In this document: piece by piece, positions 49,379 to 56,292 of the stretch
Layout: each line of letters starts with the position of its first letter
Position numbering within the stretch: position 1 is the first letter of the stretch
Assembly (NCBI GenBank): GCA_038214135.1
Contig: JBBQSD010000025.1
Coordinates: forward strand, 1 to 56,292
Direction: 5' to 3'
Source: JANLSE01 sp038214135
GTDB taxonomy: Bacteria; Chloroflexota; Chloroflexia; Chloroflexales; Roseiflexaceae
Length of the DNA: 56,292 nt
The notes under the pieces: generated by a model
Seen by the model: only the letters and a program-made list of their open reading frames with translations
Told to the model about the DNA's origin: nothing
The model's database searches: none
Program-made: the position numbers and the translations under genes

Positions 49379-49441
49379 ATGACATTACCATAGTATTTTC
49401 TGATTTTGCCAACAAACATGTAAAGTATTGGTAATATTCAT
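49379..49441. promoter_or_regulatory. Long imperfect inverted repeat upstream of aroG
   Basis: ATGACATTACCATAGTATTT (from 49379) faces AAAGTATTGGTAATATTCAT (to 49441) across 22-23 bases; each arm has a single-base offset. It could be a regulator site or a cruciform. It is AT-rich in a GC-richer surrounding. Confidence 0.45.
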
Positions 49442-49516
49442 GTTAAGAGAGCGATAGTGGCGCAATCGTTGACCTCCAGCGGCCCGCCTACCGGAGGTTG
49501 GCATCACGAGATCGGC

Positions 49517-49522
49517 TATAAT
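49517..49522 (+). promoter_or_regulatory. TATAAT -10 box ahead of aroG
   Basis: A consensus TATAAT is found 57 bases before ATG 49580, but no good -35 lies at 16-18 bases. It supports a start codon downstream of it. Confidence 0.4.
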
Positions 49523-49579
49523 GACCCTGCCCGCACCACACGCTCGATGGCGGGTACGCGGTTTGGGTGCCAACGACCG

Positions 49580-50647
49580 ATGGTCAACATGCAGGATACA
49601 CGCGTGCGTATTGTCGATAATGTTCATATCAGCGCTTTTGAGCCGCTGCGCCCACCACGCCAGATCAAGCTGCGCCTTCCTCTGACGGAAGAGGTAAGCC
49701 AGACGATCTACGAGGCTCGCCAGGTCATCCGTGCCGTGCTACGCCGTGAAGATCCGCGTTTGCTGGCTGTTGTTGGACCATGCTCTGTTCATGATCCAGT
49801 TGCTGCACTCGACTATGCCAAACGCCTACACGAAGCTCACGAACGTTATAAGGATCGCCTGTTCATTATAATGCGCGTCTATATGGAAAAGCCGCGCACA
49901 ACGATTGGCTGGCGTGGGCTGATCAACGACCCGCACCTCAATGGATCCTACGATATGAATGAGGGACTGTACCGCGCCCGCGAACTGTTGCTGCGGGTGA
50001 GTGCAATGGGCCTGCCGACAGCCACGGAGATGCTTGATCCGATCAGCCCGCACTACATCTCCGATGTCGTCAGTTTGGCAGCGATTGGTGCCCGCACCGT
50101 TGAATCACAAACCCACCGTGCCCTGGCCAGCGGTATTTCGATGCCTGTCGGCTATAAGAATGGCACCAATGGCGATGTTCTGGTTGCGGTTCAGGCCTAT
50201 CTTTCGGCCATTCACAGCCATAGTTTCCTTGGCATCGATGAAGATGGCATGAGCTGCGTGGTCAAAACCACGGGCAACCCGGATGGGCTGATCATTCTTC
50301 GTGGCAGCAAGCAGGGCCCAAACTATGATGCCGAAACAATAGCCCGCACCGAGGAGATGATGCGTTCGGCTGGCCTTACGCCTGCCATGATGGTTGATTG
50401 TAGCCATGCTAATTCCGGATCGGATTACACCCGCCAGGAGCATGTCTGGAACACAGTGATCGAACACCATCTGCGCCATCACGATTCCGTCGTCGGTATG
50501 ATGGTCGAGAGCAATCTGTTTGAAGGCAAGCAGAACATTCCAGCCAACCTCGCCGATCTACGCTATGGCGTTTCGATCACCGATGGCTGTGTTGGTTGGG
50601 AAACAACCGAGCGCATGCTGGATGCTGCATATCGGGCGTTAGGCTGA
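49580..50647 (+). CDS. aroG: 3-deoxy-7-phosphoheptulonate (DAHP) synthase, class I
   Basis: A 355-residue cytoplasmic enzyme that joins phosphoenolpyruvate and erythrose 4-phosphate, the first step of the shikimate pathway. Hallmarks: LLAVVGPCSVHDPVAAL, MRVYMEKPRTTIGWRGLINDP, VGYKNGTNGD, ILRGSKQGPNYD, VDCSHANSGSDY. It is of the AroG/F/H type; the feedback inhibitor cannot be told. The frame is open from 49457, but ATG at 49580 (or 49589) gives the family length and lies past a TATAAT box. aroC follows on the same strand after 87 bases. Confidence 0.94.
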   Translation: MVNMQDTRVRIVDNVHISAFEPLRPPRQIKLRLPLTEEVSQTIYEARQVIRAVLRREDPRLLAVVGPCSVHDPVAALDYAKRLHEAHERYKDRLFIIMRVYMEKPRTTIGWRGLINDPHLNGSYDMNEGLYRARELLLRVSAMGLPTATEMLDPISPHYISDVVSLAAIGARTVESQTHRALASGISMPVGYKNGTNGDVLVAVQAYLSAIHSHSFLGIDEDGMSCVVKTTGNPDGLIILRGSKQGPNYDAETIARTEEMMRSAGLTPAMMVDCSHANSGSDYTRQEHVWNTVIEHHLRHHDSVVGMMVESNLFEGKQNIPANLADLRYGVSITDGCVGWETTERMLDAAYRALG

Positions 50648-50664
50648 TTACGCTCATCGTGTAC

Positions 50665-50684
50665 GGACGCGATATATCGCGTCC
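50665..50684. repeat. Perfect palindrome between aroG and aroC
   Basis: GGACGCGATATATCGCGTCC, flanked by GTAC and CTACG, in the style of the other small hairpin repeats. It could form a hairpin in the aroG-aroC mRNA. Confidence 0.7.
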
Positions 50685-50734
50685 CTACGCCCGCAATCTG
50701 TGCGGAATTGTACTGGGGTATCAAAGAGAACATT

Positions 50735-51805
50735 ATGCCAGGTAATTCTTTTGGCCAGATCTTCCGCCTGACAACCTTTGGCGAATCGCATGGGCCTGCC
50801 GTCGGGTGTATTGTCGATGGCTGCCCATCTGGTTTGGAGCTGAACGAGGCGATTGTGCAGCGCGACCTCGATAGGCGCAGGGTTGGGCAGAGTCGTGTCT
50901 CCTCGGCACGCCAGGAATCCGATACGGTTCAGATCCATTCGGGTGTGTTTGAGGGCCGCACCACCGGCACCCCAATCGCCATGATGGTGCAGAATACCGA
51001 TGCGAAATCGAGCCATTACGATAATATCAAACAGCTCTATCGGCCCGGCCATGCCGATTATAGCTGGGATACCAAGTATGGTTTCCGCGATTGGCGTGGC
51101 GGGGGCCGCAGCAGCGCCCGCGAGACGATTGGCCGGGTGGCGGGCGGCGCGGTTGCCAAGCAGCTCCTAGCACTCTATGGTGTCTCGGTGATTGCCTGGA
51201 CATCCCAATTGGCCGATCTCAAGGCCGAAATATTCGATGAAGCCGAGATCGAGCGTAATATCATGCGCTGCCCAGATGCGAATATTGCCGCTCAGATGGT
51301 GGATCGTGTGGAACAGGCCCGCCGCAGCCTGGATTCACTTGGTGGGGTTGTCGAAGTTCGGGCGCGTGGCGTGCCTCCCGGCCTTGGCGAACCCGTTTTC
51401 GATAAGCTGCAGGCCGATATTGGCAAGGCCATGTTCAGCATTCCGGCGATCAAAGGGCTTGAGTTTGGCGAGGGGTTTGGAGTAGCCAATCTGCGCGGCT
51501 CACAGAACAATGATCCATTCATCCGCCGTGAGGATGGTAGCATCGGAACTGTCAGTAATCATCATGGTGGCATTCTGGGTGGCATCTCAACCGGCGAAGA
51601 GATTATTCTGCGGATCGCAGCCAAGCCACCAGCCTCAATTGCCCAAGCCCAACAAACCGTCGATCAGCATGGTGATCCCGCCACAATCGAGATCCATGGT
51701 CGCCACGATCCAACAGTTCTGCCGCGCCTGGTGCCAATTGCGGAAGCGATGCTGGCGCTGGTATTGGCCGATCATCTACTGCGCCAGCGGCTTGCCAGAG
51801 CGTAA
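50735..51805 (+). CDS. aroC: Chorismate synthase
   Basis: A 356-residue FMN-dependent enzyme that makes chorismate from EPSP. Family signatures are complete: TTFGESHGPAVGCIVDGCPSG at the start, RRRVGQSRVSSARQESD, RPGHADYSWDTKYGFRDWRG, GGGRSSARETIGRVAGGA, and SNHHGGILGGISTGEEI and RHDPTVLPRLVPIAEAM at the end. ATG at 50735 has AGAG upstream; the frame extends to 50708. It lies downstream of aroG on the same strand and converges on the ferredoxin gene with an 11-base gap. Confidence 0.97.
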   Translation: MPGNSFGQIFRLTTFGESHGPAVGCIVDGCPSGLELNEAIVQRDLDRRRVGQSRVSSARQESDTVQIHSGVFEGRTTGTPIAMMVQNTDAKSSHYDNIKQLYRPGHADYSWDTKYGFRDWRGGGRSSARETIGRVAGGAVAKQLLALYGVSVIAWTSQLADLKAEIFDEAEIERNIMRCPDANIAAQMVDRVEQARRSLDSLGGVVEVRARGVPPGLGEPVFDKLQADIGKAMFSIPAIKGLEFGEGFGVANLRGSQNNDPFIRREDGSIGTVSNHHGGILGGISTGEEIILRIAAKPPASIAQAQQTVDQHGDPATIEIHGRHDPTVLPRLVPIAEAMLALVLADHLLRQRLARA

Positions 51806-51816
51806 GGGCAATCTAT

Positions 51817-52107
51817 TTAGTCCCGATAGAGAAATGCCTCGACTGCCACACCCCCAACCAGATGGTCGGTGACAATCTGGCGGATCTTGGCAGCAGTCAG
51901 ATCGTAGTAGCGCACCGGTCCTGGCCAGATCGTCATGTTCGGCCCAATGGCGCAACGGTTCAGGCAACTACTCGATCTGATCTCAACATCGCTACCGATT
52001 CCACTGGCCCACAAAGCATCTTCCAGCACACGCAACAATGCATCACGACCGCGTGGTGTACAGTGCATGCCAGCACATAAATAGAGCCGAAAACGTTTTT
52101 CTTCCAT
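51817..52107 (-). CDS. Thioredoxin-like [2Fe-2S] ferredoxin
   Basis: A 96-residue small electron carrier with the thioredoxin-like ferredoxin pattern: YLCAGMHCTPRG (Cys-x4-Cys) and, 30 residues on, SSCLNRCAIGPNMTIWP with Cys-x3-Cys. The usual ligands are one Cys of the first pair and both of the second plus one more, so a 2Fe-2S cluster is expected. ATG at 52107 begins MEEKRFRLYLCAG; codons further upstream to 52200 are not ferredoxin-like. Partner enzyme unknown. Convergent with aroC. Confidence 0.88.
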   Translation of the reverse strand: MEEKRFRLYLCAGMHCTPRGRDALLRVLEDALWASGIGSDVEIRSSSCLNRCAIGPNMTIWPGPVRYYDLTAAKIRQIVTDHLVGGVAVEAFLYRD

Positions 52108-52578
52108 AATATATTTGTTTGGTGTTATGAATACATCTTCCAGGCGCTGTGCCCTGGACTTGCAATGAATGTTTGTGGTTCGCCAAGGTTGGTATCTCAT
52201 GCCTCGGCTGCGGTCAATCTAGGATTATGGCAGGTTCGATAGTTGTTTTGATTGCTGTCGCGAATGAATGTTTGTGGCCGCCCATCGTCCGTTGATCATG
52301 CCACAGCTGCAATCGATCAGCCGTCGATGCTAATTGCACGCCGTTGCACCGCCGGACAATGGATGTAGGGGCAGACCTTGTGCTCGCCCGCTGCGATGGC
52401 GCATTGCAACGCGGTAGTTTAATCCGGTTGGCAACACGTATTGAACATGCCTTGGAGACGCAAGATAGTGCGTTTCTACACTCTTGTTCGCTTGGTACTC
52501 GGTTCGTATTATCCGCAGATTTCACAGATTTACGCGGATTATTTTTCGATAGTTCCGCAGTTCCGCAGTTCTTGGCTC
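52108..52578. other. Long intergenic region with a degenerate direct repeat
   Basis: 471 bases between two minus-strand genes. AATGAATGTTTGTGG occurs at 52164-52178 and 52263-52277, each followed by a similar 40-base stretch containing TCATGCC and CGGCTGC/AGCTGC. Further on come a GTAGGGGC fragment (about 52366), CTTGTTCGCTTGG (about 52483) and ATCCGCAGATTTCACAG (about 52510), all fragments of dispersed repeats. No credible gene. Confidence 0.5.
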
Positions 52579-53598
52579 TCAGGATGCCTGGCTCGCAACC
52601 ACAAGCCGCTCCATCCGCCGCATGGCCGCGCCAGAACGCAGGCTCTCGCGGGCGAGTTCCAACCCAGCGCGCAAATCATCGGCTTGATCGGCGGCAACCA
52701 GAGCGGCGGCACTGTTCAGCAGAACAATATCGCGTGGTGCACCTGTCTCCTCGCCGTTCAGAATAGCCTGGGTAATAGCGATATTGCGGCTGCGGTCGCC
52801 GCCAAGCACAGCTGCTCGCTCGGCAGAAGCAAGGCCAAGTTCGCTGGCAGAAACCTTACTGCGCTGGATTGGTTTGCCCGCCCATACTTCATAGATGATA
52901 TTCGGCCCATCGAGTGCCAGTTCGTCCAGCCCTCCATGGCCATGAACAACAAGTGCATGCTGGGTACCAAGCCGTGCCAGCGCATGGGCTAGTTTCTCGG
53001 CTAGTACCGGATCTGCAACACCAAGTACCTGATGGCGCGCACGGGCCGGGTTTGTTAATGGGCCAAGCACATTAAAGGCAGTGCGGATGCCAATCTCACG
53101 GCGGACAGGCCCAGCATAGCGCATGGAGGGGTGAAACTTCGGCGCAAACATAAAGCCGATCCCTGCTTCACGCAGGCAACGTGCAACGCCAACACCATCA
53201 AGCTCGATATTCACACCAAGCCCCTCAAGCAGATCGGCAGAACCACAAATGCCCGACATCGCGCGATTGCCGTGTTTTGCGACAACCGCACCAGCACCAG
53301 CAGCGACAAATGCAGCCGTTGTGGAAATATTGAACGTGCCCGAACTATCGCCCCCGGTTCCGCAGGTATCGAGCAATGGCCCAGTATATTCGACCGGTGT
53401 GGCCTTTTCGCGCATGACACGCGCCATGCCAGCGATCTCTGCCTCGGTCTCACCCTTCAGGTGCAACGCCGTCAGGAAGGCAGCAATCTGCGCCGGTGTG
53501 GCCACACCAGTCATGATCTCTTCCATGGCCTCAGCAGCCTGGTCTTCTTGCAGGTTATTGCCACGCACAAGCTGAATAATCTGATCACGGATTGACAT
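52579..53598 (-). CDS. trpD: Anthranilate phosphoribosyltransferase
   Basis: A 339-residue cytoplasmic enzyme that attaches phosphoribose to anthranilate in tryptophan synthesis. The glycine-rich DTCGTGGDSSGTFNIST and KHGNRAMSGICGSADLLEGLG motifs, R-EIGIRTAFNVLGPLTNPA and VVHGHGGLDEL are the PRPP and anthranilate sites. ATG at 53598 has AGAGGA upstream. No other trp gene is on the window, though aroG and aroC are 1-3 kb away on the other strand. It lies 36 bases downstream of aat in a four-gene minus-strand run. Confidence 0.96.
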   Translation of the reverse strand: MSIRDQIIQLVRGNNLQEDQAAEAMEEIMTGVATPAQIAAFLTALHLKGETEAEIAGMARVMREKATPVEYTGPLLDTCGTGGDSSGTFNISTTAAFVAAGAGAVVAKHGNRAMSGICGSADLLEGLGVNIELDGVGVARCLREAGIGFMFAPKFHPSMRYAGPVRREIGIRTAFNVLGPLTNPARARHQVLGVADPVLAEKLAHALARLGTQHALVVHGHGGLDELALDGPNIIYEVWAGKPIQRSKVSASELGLASAERAAVLGGDRSRNIAITQAILNGEETGAPRDIVLLNSAAALVAADQADDLRAGLELARESLRSGAAMRRMERLVVASQAS

Positions 53599-53634
53599 CA
53601 GCGTCCTCTCTGGCAATAGGAAACGTAAATGCGT

Positions 53635-54228
53635 CTATTCGGCATCCCAGTTTGCGAGAACACGCAATGCCGCCGCAAGCCGGCGCTTATATTCGCCGCG
53701 TGTAATCTCAATTGTCCCAAATTGGAGCATGTGATCGCCAACAATAAACTGGGTGTCAAGCAGTACATACCCGCCACGGCGCAATCGTTCTACTAAGTGA
53801 ACCAGGGCGATCTTGCTGGCATCACGTTCGCGGCTGAACATACTCTCGCCAGCAAACAGGCCACGAATGGCAACGCCATATAACCCGCCAACCAACTGCC
53901 CATCGCGCCAGGCCTCGACACAATGGGCAAAGCCGAGTTCGTGTAGGCAGGTGTATGCATCCACAAGTTCTTCCGAGATCCAGGTACTCTCGCGGCCAGG
54001 TGTTGGTTCGGCACAGGCCCGCATCACCGCCTCGAAACTGGTATCGTGGCGAATTTCGAACCGGCCACTACGCACGGTGCGCCCCAGCCGATGTGAGACA
54101 TGGAAGTCCTCAATCGGAATGATTGCACGTGGCTGTGGATCATACCAGCGGATACTGCCATCGTCGCCAGCCATTGGAAACAGGCCCTGACAGTAGCCCT
54201 CAAGCAGAAGTTCTGGCGTCAGCAGCAT
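53635..54228 (-). CDS. aat: Leucyl/phenylalanyl-tRNA-protein transferase
   Basis: A 197-residue cytoplasmic enzyme that adds Leu or Phe to N-terminal Arg/Lys of proteins, marking them for ClpAP (N-degron pathway). Typical motifs: LLLEGYCQGLFPMAGDDG, WYDPQPRAIIP, TWISEELVDAYTCLHELGFAHCVE, LVGGLYGVAIRGLFAGESMFS and LLDTQF. ATG at 54228 is preferred by family alignment, which makes the gene overlap the HAD gene by 29 bases; ATGs at 54246 and 54249 are possible. No ribosome binding site is seen, so translation is probably coupled to the HAD gene. Confidence 0.93.
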   Translation of the reverse strand: MLLTPELLLEGYCQGLFPMAGDDGSIRWYDPQPRAIIPIEDFHVSHRLGRTVRSGRFEIRHDTSFEAVMRACAEPTPGRESTWISEELVDAYTCLHELGFAHCVEAWRDGQLVGGLYGVAIRGLFAGESMFSRERDASKIALVHLVERLRRGGYVLLDTQFIVGDHMLQFGTIEITRGEYKRRLAAALRVLANWDAE

Positions 54229-54880
54229 ACAGTTTATCAAACACATCATCTGGCAAATCGGCCAATGTTTGGGCAGTATAATCGGCTGGGAGTGTGGCGT
54301 GGTTTGGGCCGACCCCAATCACCCGCATATTGGCGCGGAGGGCCGCCTCAACGCCGGCTGGCGCATCCTCAACAACGATGCAATGCGCTGGAGCAATCCC
54401 AAGCCGTTCGGCAGCGCGCAGAAATACTTCTGGATCTGGTTTGCCACGCTGCACATCATCCGCACTTACGAACGTCGTCATAACGCTACCAAGATCGAGG
54501 GCCTGCATGATCGCCTCGACATTTGCGCGTGGTGCTGCGGAAGCAATCGCTTGCTGCCATCCAGCCTGCTGTAGTTGCATGATACGTTCGGCAATACCAG
54601 GCAACAGCAAGATCCCGCCCTTGAGCATCAACTCTCGATAGAGCGATTCCTTGGCATAACTGATTGTTGCGATATGCGCATCGGAAAGACTCTCGCCCAA
54701 CCAGCCACGCAGAACGGTATCGTTACGCTGCCCAAATGATGAAGCGAATTGCTCATAGGTAATATCGAGGCCATAATCGACCATAATTGCGCGCCAGGCC
54801 AAAAAGTGATATTCGCCCGAATCGACAAGCGTGCCATCCATATCCCATAGCACTGCACGGGCAGGGTGTAGCTCATTCAT
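54200..54880 (-). CDS. HAD-superfamily phosphatase (beta-phosphoglucomutase-like)
   Basis: A 226-residue soluble hydrolase with all HAD motifs: VLWDMDGTLVDSG (motif I, nucleophile Asp), ASAAPRANVEAI (motif II Ser), K in GKPDPEVFLRAA (motif III) and VVEDAPAGVEAAL (motif IV). The cap is of the beta-phosphoglucomutase type. Substrate is a sugar phosphate or similar; not assigned. ATG at 54880 lies six bases after the AAA+ stop. Its 3' end overlaps aat. Confidence 0.92.
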   Translation of the reverse strand: MNELHPARAVLWDMDGTLVDSGEYHFLAWRAIMVDYGLDITYEQFASSFGQRNDTVLRGWLGESLSDAHIATISYAKESLYRELMLKGGILLLPGIAERIMQLQQAGWQQAIASAAPRANVEAIMQALDLGSVMTTFVSADDVQRGKPDPEVFLRAAERLGIAPAHCIVVEDAPAGVEAALRANMRVIGVGPNHATLPADYTAQTLADLPDDVFDKLYAADARTSA

Positions 54881-54886
54881 AAAACG

Positions 54887-56200
54887 TTATAGCTCCACAA
54901 AATAGGAACGGCAGGCGGCGGCAAGCAATTCTGGCGAGAGTACCGCTGGCGTGTTCATAAATCGCGCAATATCGATCAGTTGTTCGATCAGGTCACGCGG
55001 ATGCACAGAGCGTGGTTCGAGTTTGCGTTTTGGGTATTCGTGTTCGATCAAGTAGCGTAACCCATCATCGCTATAGGTAATATCCTTGCTCTTACAGATA
55101 CGCTTCATAATCTCGCGATATTCCTGCCATGTCGGGTTGGGGATCTGGACTTTGTAGCGGATGCGCCGCAGAAATGCTTCATCGACAAGCTCTTTCGGCT
55201 CCAGGTTGGTGGAGAAGATGATCAATTGGTCGAATGGAACCTCGATCTTCTTGCCGGTATGCAGCGTCAGGAAGTCGACCCGCTTTTCGAGCGGTACAAT
55301 CCAGCGGTTCAGTAGCGCATGGGGTTCCATCTGCTGGCGGCCAAAGTCGTCGATCAGGAACAGCCCACCATTGGCCTTCATCTGCAGCGGCGCTTCGTAG
55401 TATTTACTCTGTTCCTCATAGACAAGATCGAGCGAACTCATGCTCAGTTCACCGCCTGCCACCACAACCGGGCGTTTGGTCACAATCCAGCGTCGATCTG
55501 TCGGGGCTTCTTGATCGGCTGGAATCATAATGCGGTCGTGATGGATCGGATCGAAGGTGCGGATGATCTGACCATCGATAATGACGGTATGTGGAATAAT
55601 TACCGCATCGGAAAGCAGCCGTGCGACAGCTTCAGCGATGCTGGTTTTGCCATTTCCCGCGTGCCCGAACAAGAAGATCGAGCGCCCAGAATTAATTGCC
55701 GGGCCAAGCTGAGTGAGCAGTTGTTCACTAATAACGAGATGTGCAAACGCCTCGCGAATACTCTCCTCGCTCGCCAGAATATTGCGCGTCGTCTGGTTCA
55801 GCATCACTTTGGTATAGGCAGCCAGTGGAACGGGTGCTGGCCCAAGATATTGGCTGCGCTCACCAACCTCGCGAGCACGATTAACCCCCTTCGCCGTCGT
55901 CTGGTAGCGATAGGCTTTTTCGCCAAGGCCGCCAGTACCTTTGATTTCGATCATCTGCTCGCGGCGGAGGTAGGCAATTGATTGATCGATGACCTGCTCA
56001 TAGGGCAGGTGCAGCAACTCGACAATTTCCTGGCCGGTCATCTCACCAACAATATATAGCCCGCGAATGACGAGATCGGTAATATACCCAAGTGAAAGGC
56101 CGGTTTCCTCAATGCTGCGTGGGCGCGGTGGCAGAAGGCTCGCAGGCGCTACCGTGCTCGTGCGAGTATCAATTGATGGAATGGCAGATAATGGTTGCAT
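54887..56200 (-). CDS. AAA+ ATPase with N-terminal winged-helix-like domain
   Basis: A 437-residue cytoplasmic protein. Residues of about 40-115 look like a winged helix (TDLVIRGLYIVGEMTGQEIVELL ... YLRREQMIEIKGTGG). The AAA+ module follows with Walker A GHAGNGKTS near 178, Walker B GGLFLIDDFGR near 277 (Asp-Asp in place of the usual Asp-Glu), and an arginine pair in LRRIRYKVQIP as a likely finger. It resembles ATPases with MoxR-like or chaperone-type cores. ATG at 56200 has GAGGAG six bases upstream. First gene of the HAD/aat/trpD unit. Function unknown. Confidence 0.88.
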   Translation of the reverse strand: MQPLSAIPSIDTRTSTVAPASLLPPRPRSIEETGLSLGYITDLVIRGLYIVGEMTGQEIVELLHLPYEQVIDQSIAYLRREQMIEIKGTGGLGEKAYRYQTTAKGVNRAREVGERSQYLGPAPVPLAAYTKVMLNQTTRNILASEESIREAFAHLVISEQLLTQLGPAINSGRSIFLFGHAGNGKTSIAEAVARLLSDAVIIPHTVIIDGQIIRTFDPIHHDRIMIPADQEAPTDRRWIVTKRPVVVAGGELSMSSLDLVYEEQSKYYEAPLQMKANGGLFLIDDFGRQQMEPHALLNRWIVPLEKRVDFLTLHTGKKIEVPFDQLIIFSTNLEPKELVDEAFLRRIRYKVQIPNPTWQEYREIMKRICKSKDITYSDDGLRYLIEHEYPKRKLEPRSVHPRDLIEQLIDIARFMNTPAVLSPELLAAACRSYFVEL

Positions 56201-56292
56201 TGCGGCTCCTCGGGGTGGGCCGCATACAGCGGCACCTTCCACACGTTTTTTGGGTGTGCTGCGTGCCGATTAAGTATAGCATATTTGTTGGG

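Larger units (their letters stand above)
49203..49579. other. Divergent regulatory region between PhoX-like gene and aroG
   Basis: 377 bases with a copy of the 53-bp element, a long imperfect inverted repeat and a TATAAT at 49517-49522. No gene is visible if aroG starts at 49580. Confidence 0.6.

Noticed and set aside
49457..49579. N-terminal extension of DAHP synthase
   Set aside because: It contains a TATAAT box and gives a protein about 40 residues longer than the family.
52441..52992. 183-codon plus-strand frame antisense to trpD
   Set aside because: Most of it is the complement of conserved trpD sequence; no ribosome binding site.

Overview
The window looks like chromosomal DNA of a member of the Chloroflexota, most likely class Chloroflexia (filamentous anoxygenic phototroph or Herpetosiphon-like relatives). 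This is inferred from style rather than from a phylogenetic marker. The clues are lipoproteins with long Ala/Pro/Thr linkers after the lipobox, a DUF4397 protein with an LPNTSG-TM-Arg tail, zinc-ribbon/TM/TPR proteins, an ABA4-like membrane protein, a GT87 protein, and many GC-rich palindromes and heptamer repeats in almost every intergenic gap. I saw no phage, insertion sequence, CRISPR array, rRNA or plasmid gene. Base composition is moderate, somewhat above 50% GC by eye.

Layout. 1-2.8 kb: end of an oligopeptide-type ABC transporter operon (permease, cut by the window edge, and its binding lipoprotein) with a clear promoter. 2.9-7.0 kb: two paralogous single-TM proteins and a large double-VWA membrane protein. 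7.2-9.9 kb: a lone receiver protein, an NmrA-like SDR and a convergent MFS transporter. 10.0-10.6 kb: rpmG (L33, too short for a 60-residue cut-off) and two tRNA-Ala genes with their own promoter. 10.6-15.1 kb: DUF2277, an FadH/old-yellow-enzyme-like oxidoreductase lacking one cluster cysteine, an ABA4-like membrane protein and mobA. 15.2-18.3 kb: pstS, a DUF4397 surface protein and a Tat-exported ferritin-like protein. 18.5-21.7 kb: uppP and a GT87 glycosyltransferase. 21.8-25.7 kb: a TPP riboswitch with terminator, then thiB, a DinB-family gene and thiP, with no ATPase gene. 25.9-32.5 kb: Rieske oxygenase, HD-GYP protein, TPR protein, a TetR/MFS efflux pair with a well-defined promoter and palindromic operator, and a PspC protein. 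32.6-38.0 kb: a same-strand block of Mrp, MoaA, an IscA-type protein, rhodanese, DUF309, receiver-HD-GYP and a methyltransferase. 38.4-47.7 kb: membrane Ser/Thr kinase divergent from a class A penicillin-binding protein, a DUF3445 haem protein, an amidohydrolase and two zinc-ribbon/TM/TPR paralogues. 47.7-56.2 kb: a PhoX-like secreted protein, aroG-aroC, a thioredoxin-like ferredoxin, and an AAA+/HAD/aat/trpD operon.

How the parts fit. Three themes recur: cofactor and Fe-S biology (thiamine uptake under TPP control; Mrp, MoaA, IscA-type protein and rhodanese together; mobA; two Fe-S enzymes), chorismate/tryptophan synthesis (aroG, aroC, trpD), and cell envelope and signalling (uppP, class A PBP, GT87, PspC, membrane kinase, two c-di-GMP-type HD-GYP proteins).

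The most unusual signal is at the level of repeats. GAGTCAG/TGACTCC heptamers and GC-rich palindromes sit directly against stop codons and in at least three cases supply the C-terminal codons of a gene (mobA, the TetR regulator, the ABA4-like protein). A 53-bp element occurs in three copies, each with three arms that could pair in two mutually exclusive ways. All names rest on motif recognition by eye; no database search was run.
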